Source of the DNA: Burkholderia pyrrocinia | GTDB taxonomy: Bacteria; Pseudomonadota; Gammaproteobacteria; Burkholderiales; Burkholderiaceae | DNA: 64,000 bases | Direction: 5' to 3' | Assembly: GCF_003330765.1 (NCBI RefSeq) | Contig: NZ_CP024902.1 | Span: 3,224,001 to 3,288,000 of the forward strand | Part shown: piece after piece, positions 1 through 10,816 of the stretch | Numbering within the stretch: the stretch's first letter is position 1 | Layout of the letters: every line of letters starts with the position of its first letter | Notes under the pieces: generated by a model | Databases searched by the model: none | Seen by the model: the letters and a program-made list of their open reading frames with translations, nothing else | What the model was told of the DNA's origin: nothing | Position numbers and translations under genes: made by a program

Positions 1-2411
1 AGCCGGCATCGACCGCCGCTGCCGCGACCACCGGCACCGTACCATCGGCCGCGCAACCGGCCAATCTCGCGGCGCTGCTGTCGAACGGCCTCGCATTGCG
101 CGTCGCCGTCGACAACAACCACGCGGCCGCAGCCGGCGTGCCGTGCGCCGATCTCGGCGCCGATGGCGCGGCCTGCGCGACAGGCCGCCTGATCCTGCAG
201 AACCGCGGCCACCAGGTGATCGCCGACGGCGGCTGGAAGCTCTACCTGCACAGCATCCGCCGCCTGCTGCGGATCGACCGCCCGGGCTTCGCGCTGCGGC
301 AGCTCACGGGCGACCTGTACGAACTGACGCCGCAGCCGGGCTCGGTGCGGCTTGCGCCCGGCGAGCGCATCGAACTGCCGTTCGTCGCCGAATACTGGCT
401 GCGGCGCTACAGCGACGTGATTCCGCGCCCGTATGTCGTCGTCGACGGCGCGCCGCCGGCCGTGCTCCGCTACAACGACACCGACGACGAGCTTCGCTAC
501 GTCGAATCGCTGCCGGCCGACGCGCAGAACAACTCGACCGGCAATGCGCCGCCCGTGGCCGCACGGCCCGACGCGAGCCGCGCGCTGCCGAGCGTGAAGC
601 GCGAACAGCCGCTGCCCGGCACGCTCGACCTGCGCGGTGTCGAACTCGCGCTGGCGGACCTGCCGGACACGCAGGTCGCGGCGCTGCGCGAGCGCGCGAC
701 GACACTCGGGCTCGACGGCGCGCGCGTGCCGGTCCGCGGCGCCGTCGCGCCGCGCCGGCTGCCGGCCGACATCGCGACGCCGGGCGGCTACCGGCTCGCG
801 ATCGGGCCGCGCGGCGTGCTCATCGAAGGCTATGATCGCGCGGGCCTCTATTACGGCGTGCAGACGCTCTTCTCGCTCGCGCCGGCCGGCGGCGGCCCGA
901 TCCCGGCGATGCTGGTCGAGGATGCGCCGCGCTTCACGCATCGCGGGATGCACGTCGATCTCGCGCGCAACTTCAAGCACCCGGCGACGCTGCGCCGCCT
1001 GATCGACCAGATGAGCGCGTACAAGCTCAACCGCCTGCACCTGCATCTGTCCGACGACGAGGGCTGGCGCATCGAGATTCCCGGCCTGCCCGAGCTGACC
1101 GCGATCGGAGGACGCCGCTGCCACGACCCGAGCGAGACGCGCTGCCTGCTGCCGCAGCTCGGCTCCGGCCCCGACAACCGCTCGGGCGGCGGCTACCTGA
1201 CGCGCGACGACTATGTGGCGCTGGTGCGCTACGCGGCCGCGCATTTCGTCGAGATCATCCCCGAGATCGACATGCCCGCGCACGCACGCGCGGCCGTCGT
1301 GACGATGGAGGCGCGCTACCGCCGGCTCCATGCGGCCGGCCGCGAACAGGAAGCGAACGCGTACCGGCTGCTCGATCCGCAGGACACATCGAACCTGCTG
1401 ACGGTGCAGTTCTACGACCGGCGCAGCGACCTGAACCCGTGCGTGCCGGGCGCGCTCAATTTCGCGTCGAAGGTGATCCGCGAGATCGCGGCGATGCATG
1501 CGGACGCGCAGGCGCCGCTGCACATCTGGCACTACGGCGGCGACGAGGCGAAGAACATCCTGCTCGGCGCGGGCTTCCAGCCGCTGAACGGCACCGACCC
1601 GAACAAGGGCCGCATCGATCTCGCCGCGCAGGACAAGCCGTGGGCGCGTTCGCCCGCGTGCACGGCGCTGCTCCAGCGCGGCGAGATCAAGTCGATCGAC
1701 GAGCTGCCGACGCGTTTCGCGAAACAGGTGAGCGCAGCGGTCAACGCGAACGGAATCGACACGATGGCCGCATGGCAGGACGGCATCAAGCATGCGAACG
1801 GGCCGCAGGACTTCAGCACGCGCCACGTGATGGTGTCGCTGTGGGACACGATCTTCTGGGGCGCGTCGGACAGCGCGCGCGACCTGAGCGGCAAGGGCTA
1901 CCTGACGGTGCTGGCGCTGCCCGACTACCTGTACTTCGACTTCCCGTACACGCTCAACCCGCGCGAGCGCGGCTACTACTGGGGCTCGCAGGCAACCGAC
2001 GAGTACAAGGTGTTCTCGTTCGCGCCCGAGAACCTGCCGCAGAACGCCGAAGTGATGGGCGACCGTGACGGCAACCCGTTCGAGGTAACGGGCACGGGCC
2101 CCGCGCCGCGCATCGAAGGCATCCAGGGGCAGGCGTGGGGCGAGGTGATGCGCAACGACACCTTCCTCGAATACATGGCCTATCCGCGGCTGCTCGCGCT
2201 CGCCGAGCGCGCGTGGCACCGGGCCGACTGGGAGCTGCCGTACGCGGCTGGCGTGCGCTACAAGCGCGGCGACACGCATCACGTCGACACGGCCGCGCTG
2301 CAGCGCGACTGGGCCGGTTTCGCGACGCTGCTCACGCAACGCGAATTGCCGAAGCTCGACCGGGCCGGCATCGGCTACCGGAAGCCGACCTTTACGCTGA
2401 CGAACCCGTGA
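1..2411 (+). CDS. Beta-N-acetylhexosaminidase, GH20 family (5' partial)
   Basis: Glycoside hydrolase that removes terminal GlcNAc from chitin oligosaccharides, probably in the periplasm or at the cell surface. The reading frame is open from base 3, and the first available non-ATG start (TTG at 96) lies inside an already conserved domain, so the true start and any signal peptide lie left of the window. Order of domains: an N-terminal CHB_HEX-type carbohydrate-binding domain (up to about base 480), a GH20b domain ending in the RAGLYYGVQT stretch, then the TIM barrel. The HYGGDEAKN motif at about 1530-1555 carries the Asp-Glu catalytic pair (bases 1542-1547), and a QGQAWGE motif lies near the C-terminus. 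It converges on the nag PTS operon, which fits a role in feeding GlcNAc to that transporter. Specificity for chitobiose rather than another hexosaminide is inferred. Confidence 0.93.
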   Translation, partial: PASTAAAATTGTVPSAAQPANLAALLSNGLALRVAVDNNHAAAAGVPCADLGADGAACATGRLILQNRGHQVIADGGWKLYLHSIRRLLRIDRPGFALRQLTGDLYELTPQPGSVRLAPGERIELPFVAEYWLRRYSDVIPRPYVVVDGAPPAVLRYNDTDDELRYVESLPADAQNNSTGNAPPVAARPDASRALPSVKREQPLPGTLDLRGVELALADLPDTQVAALRERATTLGLDGARVPVRGAVAPRRLPADIATPGGYRLAIGPRGVLIEGYDRAGLYYGVQTLFSLAPAGGGPIPAMLVEDAPRFTHRGMHVDLARNFKHPATLRRLIDQMSAYKLNRLHLHLSDDEGWRIEIPGLPELTAIGGRRCHDPSETRCLLPQLGSGPDNRSGGGYLTRDDYVALVRYAAAHFVEIIPEIDMPAHARAAVVTMEARYRRLHAAGREQEANAYRLLDPQDTSNLLTVQFYDRRSDLNPCVPGALNFASKVIREIAAMHADAQAPLHIWHYGGDEAKNILLGAGFQPLNGTDPNKGRIDLAAQDKPWARSPACTALLQRGEIKSIDELPTRFAKQVSAAVNANGIDTMAAWQDGIKHANGPQDFSTRHVMVSLWDTIFWGASDSARDLSGKGYLTVLALPDYLYFDFPYTLNPRERGYYWGSQATDEYKVFSFAPENLPQNAEVMGDRDGNPFEVTGTGPAPRIEGIQGQAWGEVMRNDTFLEYMAYPRLLALAERAWHRADWELPYAAGVRYKRGDTHHVDTAALQRDWAGFATLLTQRELPKLDRAGIGYRKPTFTLTNP

Positions 2412-2482
2412 ACGGCTGGATGGTCGAGCGGTAAGCCATGCGCGATGCGGGGGCACGCATCGCGCAATCGCTCCGCCAAAGA

Positions 2483-2514
2483 AAAACGGCTTGCGACGCA
2501 TCGCAAGCCGTTTT
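2483..2514. terminator. Bidirectional intrinsic terminator between the hexosaminidase gene and nagE
   Basis: A perfect 14-bp inverted repeat (aaaacggcttgcga and its complement) with a 4-base loop (cgca). It is A-rich on the left and T-rich on the right, so it can end transcription from both converging genes. Confidence 0.88.
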
Positions 2515-2567
2515 CGTTTTGCCGGCCGGCCCGAACCCGCATCGCGGATCCGGCCGGCCCGGTCGCG

Positions 2568-4331
2568 TCAAGCCGGCTGCGCGGCCGCCCCGCCGCCCGA
2601 CGGCGGCAGGCGCGCGCCGAGCTGTTCGGCATAACGTGCCGCCGCGTTGCCGCAGACGATGTGGAACGTGTCGAGCGACACCCAGGCGACGTCGAGTGCG
2701 CCGAGACGATCGCGATCGACCGCCGCCGGATCGCGCACGACGACGCGCAGGCGCGTGGTCGCGACCGCGTCGAGCGACACGACGTTGGTCGCCCCGCCGA
2801 ACACCGCGAGCCAGCGGGCCGGCTCCGGATCGAGCGGGCCGGCGGCCGCGCCCGTGACGGGCTGCGCCGCAGCGGCCGTCACCGTCGACGCCGCGCCGGT
2901 CGCGCCGCTGCCGATGGCGGTACGCATCTCGTCGGCAATGATGTCGGCCTCGGGCCCGATGATCACCTGCACGCTGTTGCCGCCGCGCTTGAGCACGCCG
3001 CGCGCGCCGATCGACTTCAGTTCCGGCTCCGATACCTTTTCCGGATCGACGACGCTCAGACGCAGGCGCGTCGTGCATGCGTCGACGACCGTCAGGTTGC
3101 CCGCACCGCCGAGCGCGGCGATGTAGCGTTGCGCGCGCGGCGCAGCCGCGGCAGCGCCCGCAGCCGGCGCGACGAAGCCGCCCGATGCGTACGATTCCGC
3201 CGCCGCATCGGCCGATGCCGGCTCGCGGCCCGGCGTTGCCATGTTGAACTTTCGGATGAAGAAGCGGAACAGCCCGTAGTACGCGGCGCCGTACGCAATG
3301 CCGAGCGGGATCGCGATCCAGCCCTTCGTCGACAGCCCGTAGTTCAACACGTAGTCGATCGCGCCGGCCGAGAACGTGAAGCCGAGCTTCACGCCGAGGA
3401 TCTGGCAGATCGCGAGCGACAGCCCCGTCAGCACCGCGTGGATCAGGTACAGCACCGGCGCGAGGAACATGAAGCTGAATTCGATCGGCTCGGTCACGCC
3501 GGTCAGGAACGACGTGAGCGCCATCGAGAACAGCAGGCCGCCGACCATCGCGCGGCGCTCCTTCGGCGCTTCGTGCAGCATCGCGAGACACGCGGCCGGC
3601 AGGCCGAACATCATGATCGGGAAGAAGCCGGCCATGAAGGTGCCCGCGGTCGGGTCTCCCGCGAAGAAGCGGTGCAGGTCGCCGTGCACGATGTCGCCGC
3701 CGGCGGGCGGCGTGAAGTTGCCGAACACGAACCACGCGAGCGAGTTGATGATGTGGTGCAGGCCCGTGACGAGCAGCAGGCGGTTCAGGAAGCCGAACAC
3801 GAACGCACCGATCGCGCCCGCCGTCGTCAGCCACTGGCCGGCCGCATCGATCACATGCTGGACCGGCTGCCAGACGTAACCGAACACGATGCCGAGTATC
3901 ACGCATACCAGCCCCGTGATGATCGGCACGAACCGTTTGCCGCCGAAGAACGCGAGGTAGTCCGGCAGCTTGATGTCCTTGTAGCGGTTGTACAGCAAGC
4001 CTGCGACCACACCCGCGATGATCCCGGACAGCACGCCCATGTTCAGCTTGGGATCGATGTCCTTCATGATCGCGGTTTCGATCAGGTAGCCGATCGCACC
4101 CGCGAGCGCCGCGACGCCGTTGTTGTCCTTCGCGAAGCCGACCGCCACGCCGATCGCGAACAGCAGCGGCAGGTTGTCGAAGATCGCACCGCCGGCGTCG
4201 GCGATCATCTTGATGTTGAACACGTCCGGCTGGCCGAGTCGCAGCAGGATGCCGGCGACCGGCAATACCGCGATCGGCAGCATCAGCGCCCGGCCCAGGC
4301 CCTGTATTTTCAGAAACGGATTCCCGTTCAT
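2568..4331 (-). CDS. nagE: N-acetylglucosamine PTS transporter, EIIC-EIIB with an extra degenerate EIIB domain
   Basis: Inner-membrane permease that imports and phosphorylates GlcNAc. The EIIC membrane domain occupies roughly residues 1-370 (starting MNGNPFLKIQGLGRALMLP) and contains a TEPIEF motif typical of glucose/GlcNAc-family EIIC. It is followed by an Ala-rich linker and an EIIB domain with the phospho-acceptor Cys419 in the context DACTTRLRL. A second EIIB-like repeat follows a further Ala-rich linker. There the equivalent stretch reads DAVATTRLRV (Val523-Ala524), so the acceptor cysteine is missing. At 587 residues it is longer than an EIICB with a single B domain. It is the last gene of the operon, after the EIIA-HPr-EI fusion that should phosphorylate it. 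Specificity for GlcNAc comes from context with nagA. Confidence 0.93.
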   Translation of the reverse strand: MNGNPFLKIQGLGRALMLPIAVLPVAGILLRLGQPDVFNIKMIADAGGAIFDNLPLLFAIGVAVGFAKDNNGVAALAGAIGYLIETAIMKDIDPKLNMGVLSGIIAGVVAGLLYNRYKDIKLPDYLAFFGGKRFVPIITGLVCVILGIVFGYVWQPVQHVIDAAGQWLTTAGAIGAFVFGFLNRLLLVTGLHHIINSLAWFVFGNFTPPAGGDIVHGDLHRFFAGDPTAGTFMAGFFPIMMFGLPAACLAMLHEAPKERRAMVGGLLFSMALTSFLTGVTEPIEFSFMFLAPVLYLIHAVLTGLSLAICQILGVKLGFTFSAGAIDYVLNYGLSTKGWIAIPLGIAYGAAYYGLFRFFIRKFNMATPGREPASADAAAESYASGGFVAPAAGAAAAAPRAQRYIAALGGAGNLTVVDACTTRLRLSVVDPEKVSEPELKSIGARGVLKRGGNSVQVIIGPEADIIADEMRTAIGSGATGAASTVTAAAAQPVTGAAAGPLDPEPARWLAVFGGATNVVSLDAVATTRLRVVVRDPAAVDRDRLGALDVAWVSLDTFHIVCGNAAARYAEQLGARLPPSGGGAAAQPA

Positions 4332-4408
4332 TCAGTCCTCCAATCCTTGTCTCGTCGTTGACTTAATTGCTTTCGTAGTGAAACGGGCCGCGAGCCTGCC
4401 GTCGACGT

Positions 4409-6991
<2,583 letters not shown>

Positions 6992-7006
6992 CGGCTTTCT
7001 CGGCTA

Positions 7007-8023
7007 TCAGTGCGTTTCGGTGACTTTGTTCAGGTGGCGCGGCGTGTCGGGATTGCGGCCGCGCGCGACGGCGAGATCCGCCGCCATCACGTAGAACGAA
7101 AGAATGGCGGCGATCGGGTCGAGCGCCGGATGGGCGGACTGCGCGAGCGGCAACGTCGCGCCGGGCGTGCCGGCGGGCGCCGCGAGCAGCACGGCGGCGC
7201 CGCGTGCGCGCATGTCTTCGACGAGCTGCAGCAGGCCGGCCTGCTCAGGCCCCGGCGGCGCGAACACGAGCAGCGGATAGTCGCGGTCGATCAGCTCCAT
7301 CGGGCCGTGACGGACTTCGGCGCTCGAGAACGCCTCGGCCTGGATGCCGGAGGTTTCCTTCAGCTTCAGCGCGGCTTCCTGCGCGATGGCGAGACCGAGG
7401 CCGCGGCCGATGACGATCATCCGCTCGACGCCCGCGAGCGCGGCAACGGCTTGCGACCAGTCGAGCCGGCCGGCCTGCGCGAGCACATCGGGCAGGCCGC
7501 GCAGCGCGGCTATCAGTGCCGCGTCGCGCTGCCAGAACGCGACGATCTGCGCGGACAGCGACAGCATCGCGATGTAGCTCTTCGTCGCGGCGACCGACAG
7601 TTCGGGGCCGGCGAGCAACGGCAACTGGTGCTCGCACGCGTCGGCGAGCGGCGACGGCAGCACGTTCACGGCGGCGACGGTGCGCGCGCCGGCTTCGCGC
7701 AGCGCGGCCATCGTGTTGACGAGATCGGGGCTCTTGCCCGACTGGGAGAACGCGATCGCGAGCTGGTCCTGCACCTTCAGCGGCGCCTGCTGCAGCGTCG
7801 CGACCGACATCGGCAGCGACGCAACCGGCACACCGAGGCGGCTCATCGTCAGGCTCGCGAAATAGCTCGCGGCGTGATCCGAGCTGCCGCGCGCAACCGT
7901 CAAGGCGACTGCCGGCGGGTGATCGAGCAATTGGCCGGCGAGCGCTTCGACGCGCGTGGTGTCGGCGATCTGCGCGGCGACGACCTGGGCGGACTCGCGC
8001 GCTTCCTTAAGCATATTCGACAA
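7007..8023 (-). CDS. SIS-domain glucosamine-6-phosphate deaminase (NagB-II/AgaS type)
   Basis: Cytoplasmic sugar-phosphate isomerase/deaminase predicted to turn GlcN-6-P into fructose-6-P and ammonia. It contains two SIS domains (about 30-170 and 195-320) and resembles the isomerase half of GlmS without the glutaminase half. ARGSSDHAA and SQSGKSPD are typical sugar-phosphate-binding loops, and EVRHGPMEL is typical of the second half. The start is uncertain. A TTG at 8023 has an AAGGAG at good spacing and overlaps the nagA stop by 17 bp. An ATG at 8014 overlaps the nagA stop codon but lacks a well-spaced Shine-Dalgarno. No NagB of the classical type is present, which supports assigning the deaminase step to this gene. 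Confidence 0.88.
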   Translation of the reverse strand: MSNMLKEARESAQVVAAQIADTTRVEALAGQLLDHPPAVALTVARGSSDHAASYFASLTMSRLGVPVASLPMSVATLQQAPLKVQDQLAIAFSQSGKSPDLVNTMAALREAGARTVAAVNVLPSPLADACEHQLPLLAGPELSVAATKSYIAMLSLSAQIVAFWQRDAALIAALRGLPDVLAQAGRLDWSQAVAALAGVERMIVIGRGLGLAIAQEAALKLKETSGIQAEAFSSAEVRHGPMELIDRDYPLLVFAPPGPEQAGLLQLVEDMRARGAAVLLAAPAGTPGATLPLAQSAHPALDPIAAILSFYVMAADLAVARGRNPDTPRHLNKVTETH

Positions 8024-9110
8024 TCGATTCTCCTTCGACGTAGGTCGCGGTGAGGTTCAGGTCGCGATCGAACACCGCGAGGTCGGCCCATGCGCCGCGC
8101 ACGAGGCGGCCGCGATCGGCGACCCCGAGGTAGTCGGCCGCATAGCGCGACATCCGGTTCGACACGTCGGCGATCGGCAGGCCGAGCGACACGAGGTTGC
8201 GCAACGCCTGGTCCATCGTCAGCGTGCTGCCGGCGAGCGTGCCGTCGGCCAGCCGCACGCCGCCAAGGCATTTCGTCACGTGCTGGCTGCCGAGCCGGTA
8301 TTCGCCGTCGGGCATGCCCGTTGCGGACGTGCTGTCGGTCACGACGTACAGGCGCGGGATCGCGCGCAGCGCAGCACGAATCGCGCCCGGATGCACGTGC
8401 AGCAGGTCGGGAATGATTTCCGCGTATTCGGCATGCGCAAGCGCCGCGCCCACCAGGCCCGGGTTGCGGTGATGCAGCGGCGACATCGCGTTGAACAGGT
8501 GCGTGAAGCCGCACGCGCCGTGCTTGAGCGCGGCGACGGCGTCGTCGTAGGTCGCGAGCGAGTGGCCGAGCTGCACGCGCACGCCGCGCGCGGCCATCTC
8601 GCCGATGATCTCGATGTGGCCGGCGATTTCCGGCGCGAGCGTGACGACGCGGATCGGCGCGATCGACAGGTACTTCAGCACTTCGTCGAGCACGGCCGAC
8701 ACGGCCGCGTCGGGCTGCGCGCCGAGCTTGCCGGGGTTGATGTACGGCCCTTCGAGGTGCACGCCGAGCACGCGCGCGCCGCCCGGCGTGCGGGTGCGTG
8801 CGACGGAGCCGAGGTTGCCGACGACCTTCATCAGTTCGTCGCGCGGCGCGGTCATCGTCGTCGCGAGCAGGCTCGTCGTGCCGAATTGCGCGTGCGTGCG
8901 GGCGATCGTCTCGATCGCGTCGCCGCCTTCCATCACGTCGGCGCCGCCGCCGCCGTGCACGTGAAGGTCGATGAAGCCGGGCAGGATGTACGGCGCGTCG
9001 TTCTTCGCGGGATCGGCGGGCGTACCGTCGAGCGTGGTGATGCGGCCGTTCTCGCTATCGAGCGAACCGTGAATCCAGCCGTCGGGGGTGAGGATGTTTC
9101 CAGTCAGCAT
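8007..9110 (-). CDS. nagA: N-acetylglucosamine-6-phosphate deacetylase
   Basis: Amidohydrolase-superfamily enzyme that removes acetate from GlcNAc-6-P to give GlcN-6-P. The product of 367 residues matches NagA length. The metal-binding HxH (His50, His52) sits in GFIDLHVHGG; GVHLEGPY supplies the metal-binding glutamate; LGHS, FNAMSPLHHR and the VVTDS aspartate are the other active-site stretches. The ATG at 9110 (MLTGNILTPDG) is chosen because homology begins there; an in-frame extension upstream to 9242 has no NagA character. It is the first gene of the nag operon, with a leader of roughly 180 nt behind the promoter at about 9300. Confidence 0.95.
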   Translation of the reverse strand: MLTGNILTPDGWIHGSLDSENGRITTLDGTPADPAKNDAPYILPGFIDLHVHGGGGADVMEGGDAIETIARTHAQFGTTSLLATTMTAPRDELMKVVGNLGSVARTRTPGGARVLGVHLEGPYINPGKLGAQPDAAVSAVLDEVLKYLSIAPIRVVTLAPEIAGHIEIIGEMAARGVRVQLGHSLATYDDAVAALKHGACGFTHLFNAMSPLHHRNPGLVGAALAHAEYAEIIPDLLHVHPGAIRAALRAIPRLYVVTDSTSATGMPDGEYRLGSQHVTKCLGGVRLADGTLAGSTLTMDQALRNLVSLGLPIADVSNRMSRYAADYLGVADRGRLVRGAWADLAVFDRDLNLTATYVEGESIVEYA

Positions 9111-9298
9111 GACGTTCTCTTGATGATCTGGTGACGCGGGCATCCGCGTCGTGAGTTCCGGAATCTGTTGCTTGCGGCACTTGCCGCGCGCCGGTGCAGT
9201 GTCGCCGGTCGGCGTTTCAACCAGGCGACGAAGCCGTGGCAATCGGCCTGTACACCAGGGAAGCCGGACGACGCACGCGCACCATCGAAAGTGAGGGC

Positions 9299-9326
9299 AT
9301 TATATAACCACAATAATACCAGTCAA
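9299..9326 (-). promoter_or_regulatory. Predicted sigma-70 promoter of the nag operon
   Basis: On the minus strand, TTGACT (9326-9321) is followed after 16 bp by a perfect TATAAT (9304-9299). Transcription would start near 9290 and run into nagA. The -35 element lies inside the palindrome at 9315-9338. Confidence 0.72.
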
Positions 9327-9338
9327 CGAACTGGTATT
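9315..9338. promoter_or_regulatory. NagR/NagQ-like GntR operator overlapping the nag promoter
   Basis: A perfect inverted repeat with 9-bp arms (AATACCAGT / ACTGGTATT) and a 6-bp spacer. The TGGTATT half-site resembles that described for GntR-family regulators of GlcNAc genes in proteobacteria. It covers the -35, so a bound repressor would block RNA polymerase. The regulator gene is not in this window. Confidence 0.7.
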
Positions 9339-9494
9339 AGCCTCGTGGAAATCGCCGAAAGCCTTGCCAGGCAAGCGTTTTAGCTCAAACAAAGCCTTTG
9401 TTTACAATGCCTTGCAGGATAGGGATTTACCCGATGCGGGATGCAAAGGGACAGTTCATGACAGCCTACAGGCGGCTGTCAGCGCACCGAAATG

Positions 9495-9716
9495 CTATTG
9501 AGATAGGACCAGTTTCACCAACTGGTATGCATTGCGCGGATGCGCGTCGACGATCACCGCCAGCGAGCGCAGCGCGTCCCGGATTTCATCCGGTATCACG
9601 AACGGCACGACGTGGTGCTGCGGCCCGGCAGCGGCACCCGCGGCATGGCCGCGCAGCACGCTCGATGATCCGGGAGATCGAAAAATCAACCGCGTCGCTT
9701 GTGGCGAAGAATGCAC
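9495..9716 (-). CDS. Possible small hypothetical protein or gene remnant
   Basis: A 73-codon frame that I do not recognise. The last 50 or so codons have the strong G/C third-position bias of real genes here and encode a plausible helical stretch ending ALRSLAVIVDAHPRN, whereas the first 20 codons look non-coding. This could be a short real gene with a later start or the 3' remnant of a decayed one. No clear ribosome-binding site is seen. Confidence 0.25.
   Translation of the reverse strand: MHSSPQATRLIFRSPGSSSVLRGHAAGAAAGPQHHVVPFVIPDEIRDALRSLAVIVDAHPRNAYQLVKLVLSQ
9508..9526. promoter_or_regulatory. Second, weaker ACCAGT...ACTGGT palindrome
   Basis: Seven-bp arms (ACCAGTT / AACTGGT) with a 5-bp spacer, sharing the ACCAGT/ACTGGT core of the site at 9315-9338 but with core spacing one base longer. 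It lies 170-190 bp upstream of the first site and could be an auxiliary operator. It also falls inside the small open frame at 9495-9716, so it may be chance. Confidence 0.35.
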
Positions 9717-10167
9717 GCCATCGCGTGCCTTAACGGCAATGCGGCTTCGGGGTACCGCCGCTTACGTCCGGGATGATGTGGATCGCTTGACGGCGAATCG
9801 CCATTCAGCGGTCCCTGCTCGCGTTCCGAATGGTGCGCGCCCTCTCCGACCGAATAATAATTAGTGATCCGAATTTAATTCATCTGCACGCCTGCGGGTC
9901 TGGAGGGCGTCTCGACAACGTTCGCTGTCCGTTCGGAGGCGATCCCGAAACCGCCAAACGGGTCCAAAACTGCAATTTAGTACTCGTCCTATCGGTCTGG
10001 ATAGACAAACTAATTCTCGTCCCATTTCCGTGGATGTCGGACCTTTCGATAATTACAACCGTTTCCTGTCACGGCTTCGGTCAGCTTTCCTGGCAGTTGC
10101 CACCGGCGCGACGGGAAATGTCCGCGTGTCGTTTTTCGACGCAAGCTCACTATTGAAAGGTATCTAC

Positions 10168-10710
10168 ATGCGCAAGAAAGTTCTCTCGGTTTTGCTGGCA
10201 ACTGCTGGTCTGGCAACGATCGCTTCGTCGGCCCACGCAGCGGACGGCACCATCACGTTCAAGGGCGAAATCACCGGCCAGACCTGCACGATCTCCGGTG
10301 ACGGCGGCGGCAAGGATTTCACCGTGACGCTGCCCACCGTGTCGACGTCGTCGCTCTCGACGGCAGGCACGACCGCCGGCCGCAAGCCGTTCCGTATCGC
10401 ACTCACGAACTGCTCGCCCAATTCGGGCAATGCTTCGGTGTACTTTGAACCGGGTACGACGGTCAACGCGGAAACCGGTCAGCTGAAGAACGTGACGGGT
10501 ACCGCATCGAACGTCGAAGTCGGCCTGCTGAACAAGGATAGCTCCAACATCAAGCTCGGCGCGGCCCAGGCGCAGCAGAACTCGCAAGTGGTGCCGATCT
10601 CGGGTGGTTCGGCCACGCTCGACTATTTCGCGCAGTACGTCGCTACCGGTGGCGCAGCCACCGCCGGCACGGTCGCTACGTCGGTCCTGTATTCGATCGC
10701 GTATCAATAA
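10168..10710 (+). CDS. Type 1 fimbrial major pilin (first copy)
   Basis: Structural subunit of a chaperone-usher pilus, secreted to the periplasm and assembled on the surface. The ATG at 10168 follows GAAAGG. The protein has 180 residues: a Sec signal peptide ending SSAHA-AD, then a FimA/CFA-type immunoglobulin-like fold with the conserved cysteine pair in GQTCTISG and LTNCSPNSG, and the typical C-terminal penultimate tyrosine region (YSIAYQ). The N-terminal segment GTITFKGEI is the likely donor strand. It opens the operon, and a hairpin follows at 10772-10797. It is closely similar to the pilin at 15770-16315. Confidence 0.93.
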   Translation: MRKKVLSVLLATAGLATIASSAHAADGTITFKGEITGQTCTISGDGGGKDFTVTLPTVSTSSLSTAGTTAGRKPFRIALTNCSPNSGNASVYFEPGTTVNAETGQLKNVTGTASNVEVGLLNKDSSNIKLGAAQAQQNSQVVPISGGSATLDYFAQYVATGGAATAGTVATSVLYSIAYQ

Positions 10711-10771
10711 GCCGGTCGGATGACGGGTGGGTCGGGAGCCGCGGCTGTTCCGCGCGGCACCCGTCCTTGTC

Positions 10772-10797
10772 CGGTTCATGGATGAACCGTTTCGTTT
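10772..10797 (+). terminator. Attenuator-like hairpin after the first pilin gene
   Basis: A perfect 7-bp stem (CGGTTCA / TGAACCG) with a 4-base loop followed by TTTCGTTT, between the pilin stop and the Shine-Dalgarno of the chaperone. A partial terminator here would make pilin mRNA more abundant than that of the assembly genes. Confidence 0.5.
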
Positions 10798-10816
10798 GTA
10801 AAGAAGGAGATCAGCG

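Larger units (their letters stand above)
9339..10167. other. Gene-poor region between the nag operon and the fimbrial operon
   Basis: About 830 bases without a confident gene. It holds the second palindrome at 9508-9526, a small minus-strand open frame (9495-9716, listed separately), and an AT-richer stretch at roughly 9850-10070 that probably contains the fimbrial promoter. I could not pick out a convincing -35/-10 pair there. A Shine-Dalgarno-like GAAAGG (10155-10160) precedes the pilin start. Confidence 0.6.

Noticed and set aside
9398..9733. A plus-strand 111-codon frame in the nag-fimbrial gap
   Set aside because: Arg/Ala-rich with no coding character, no ribosome-binding site and no recognisable domain.
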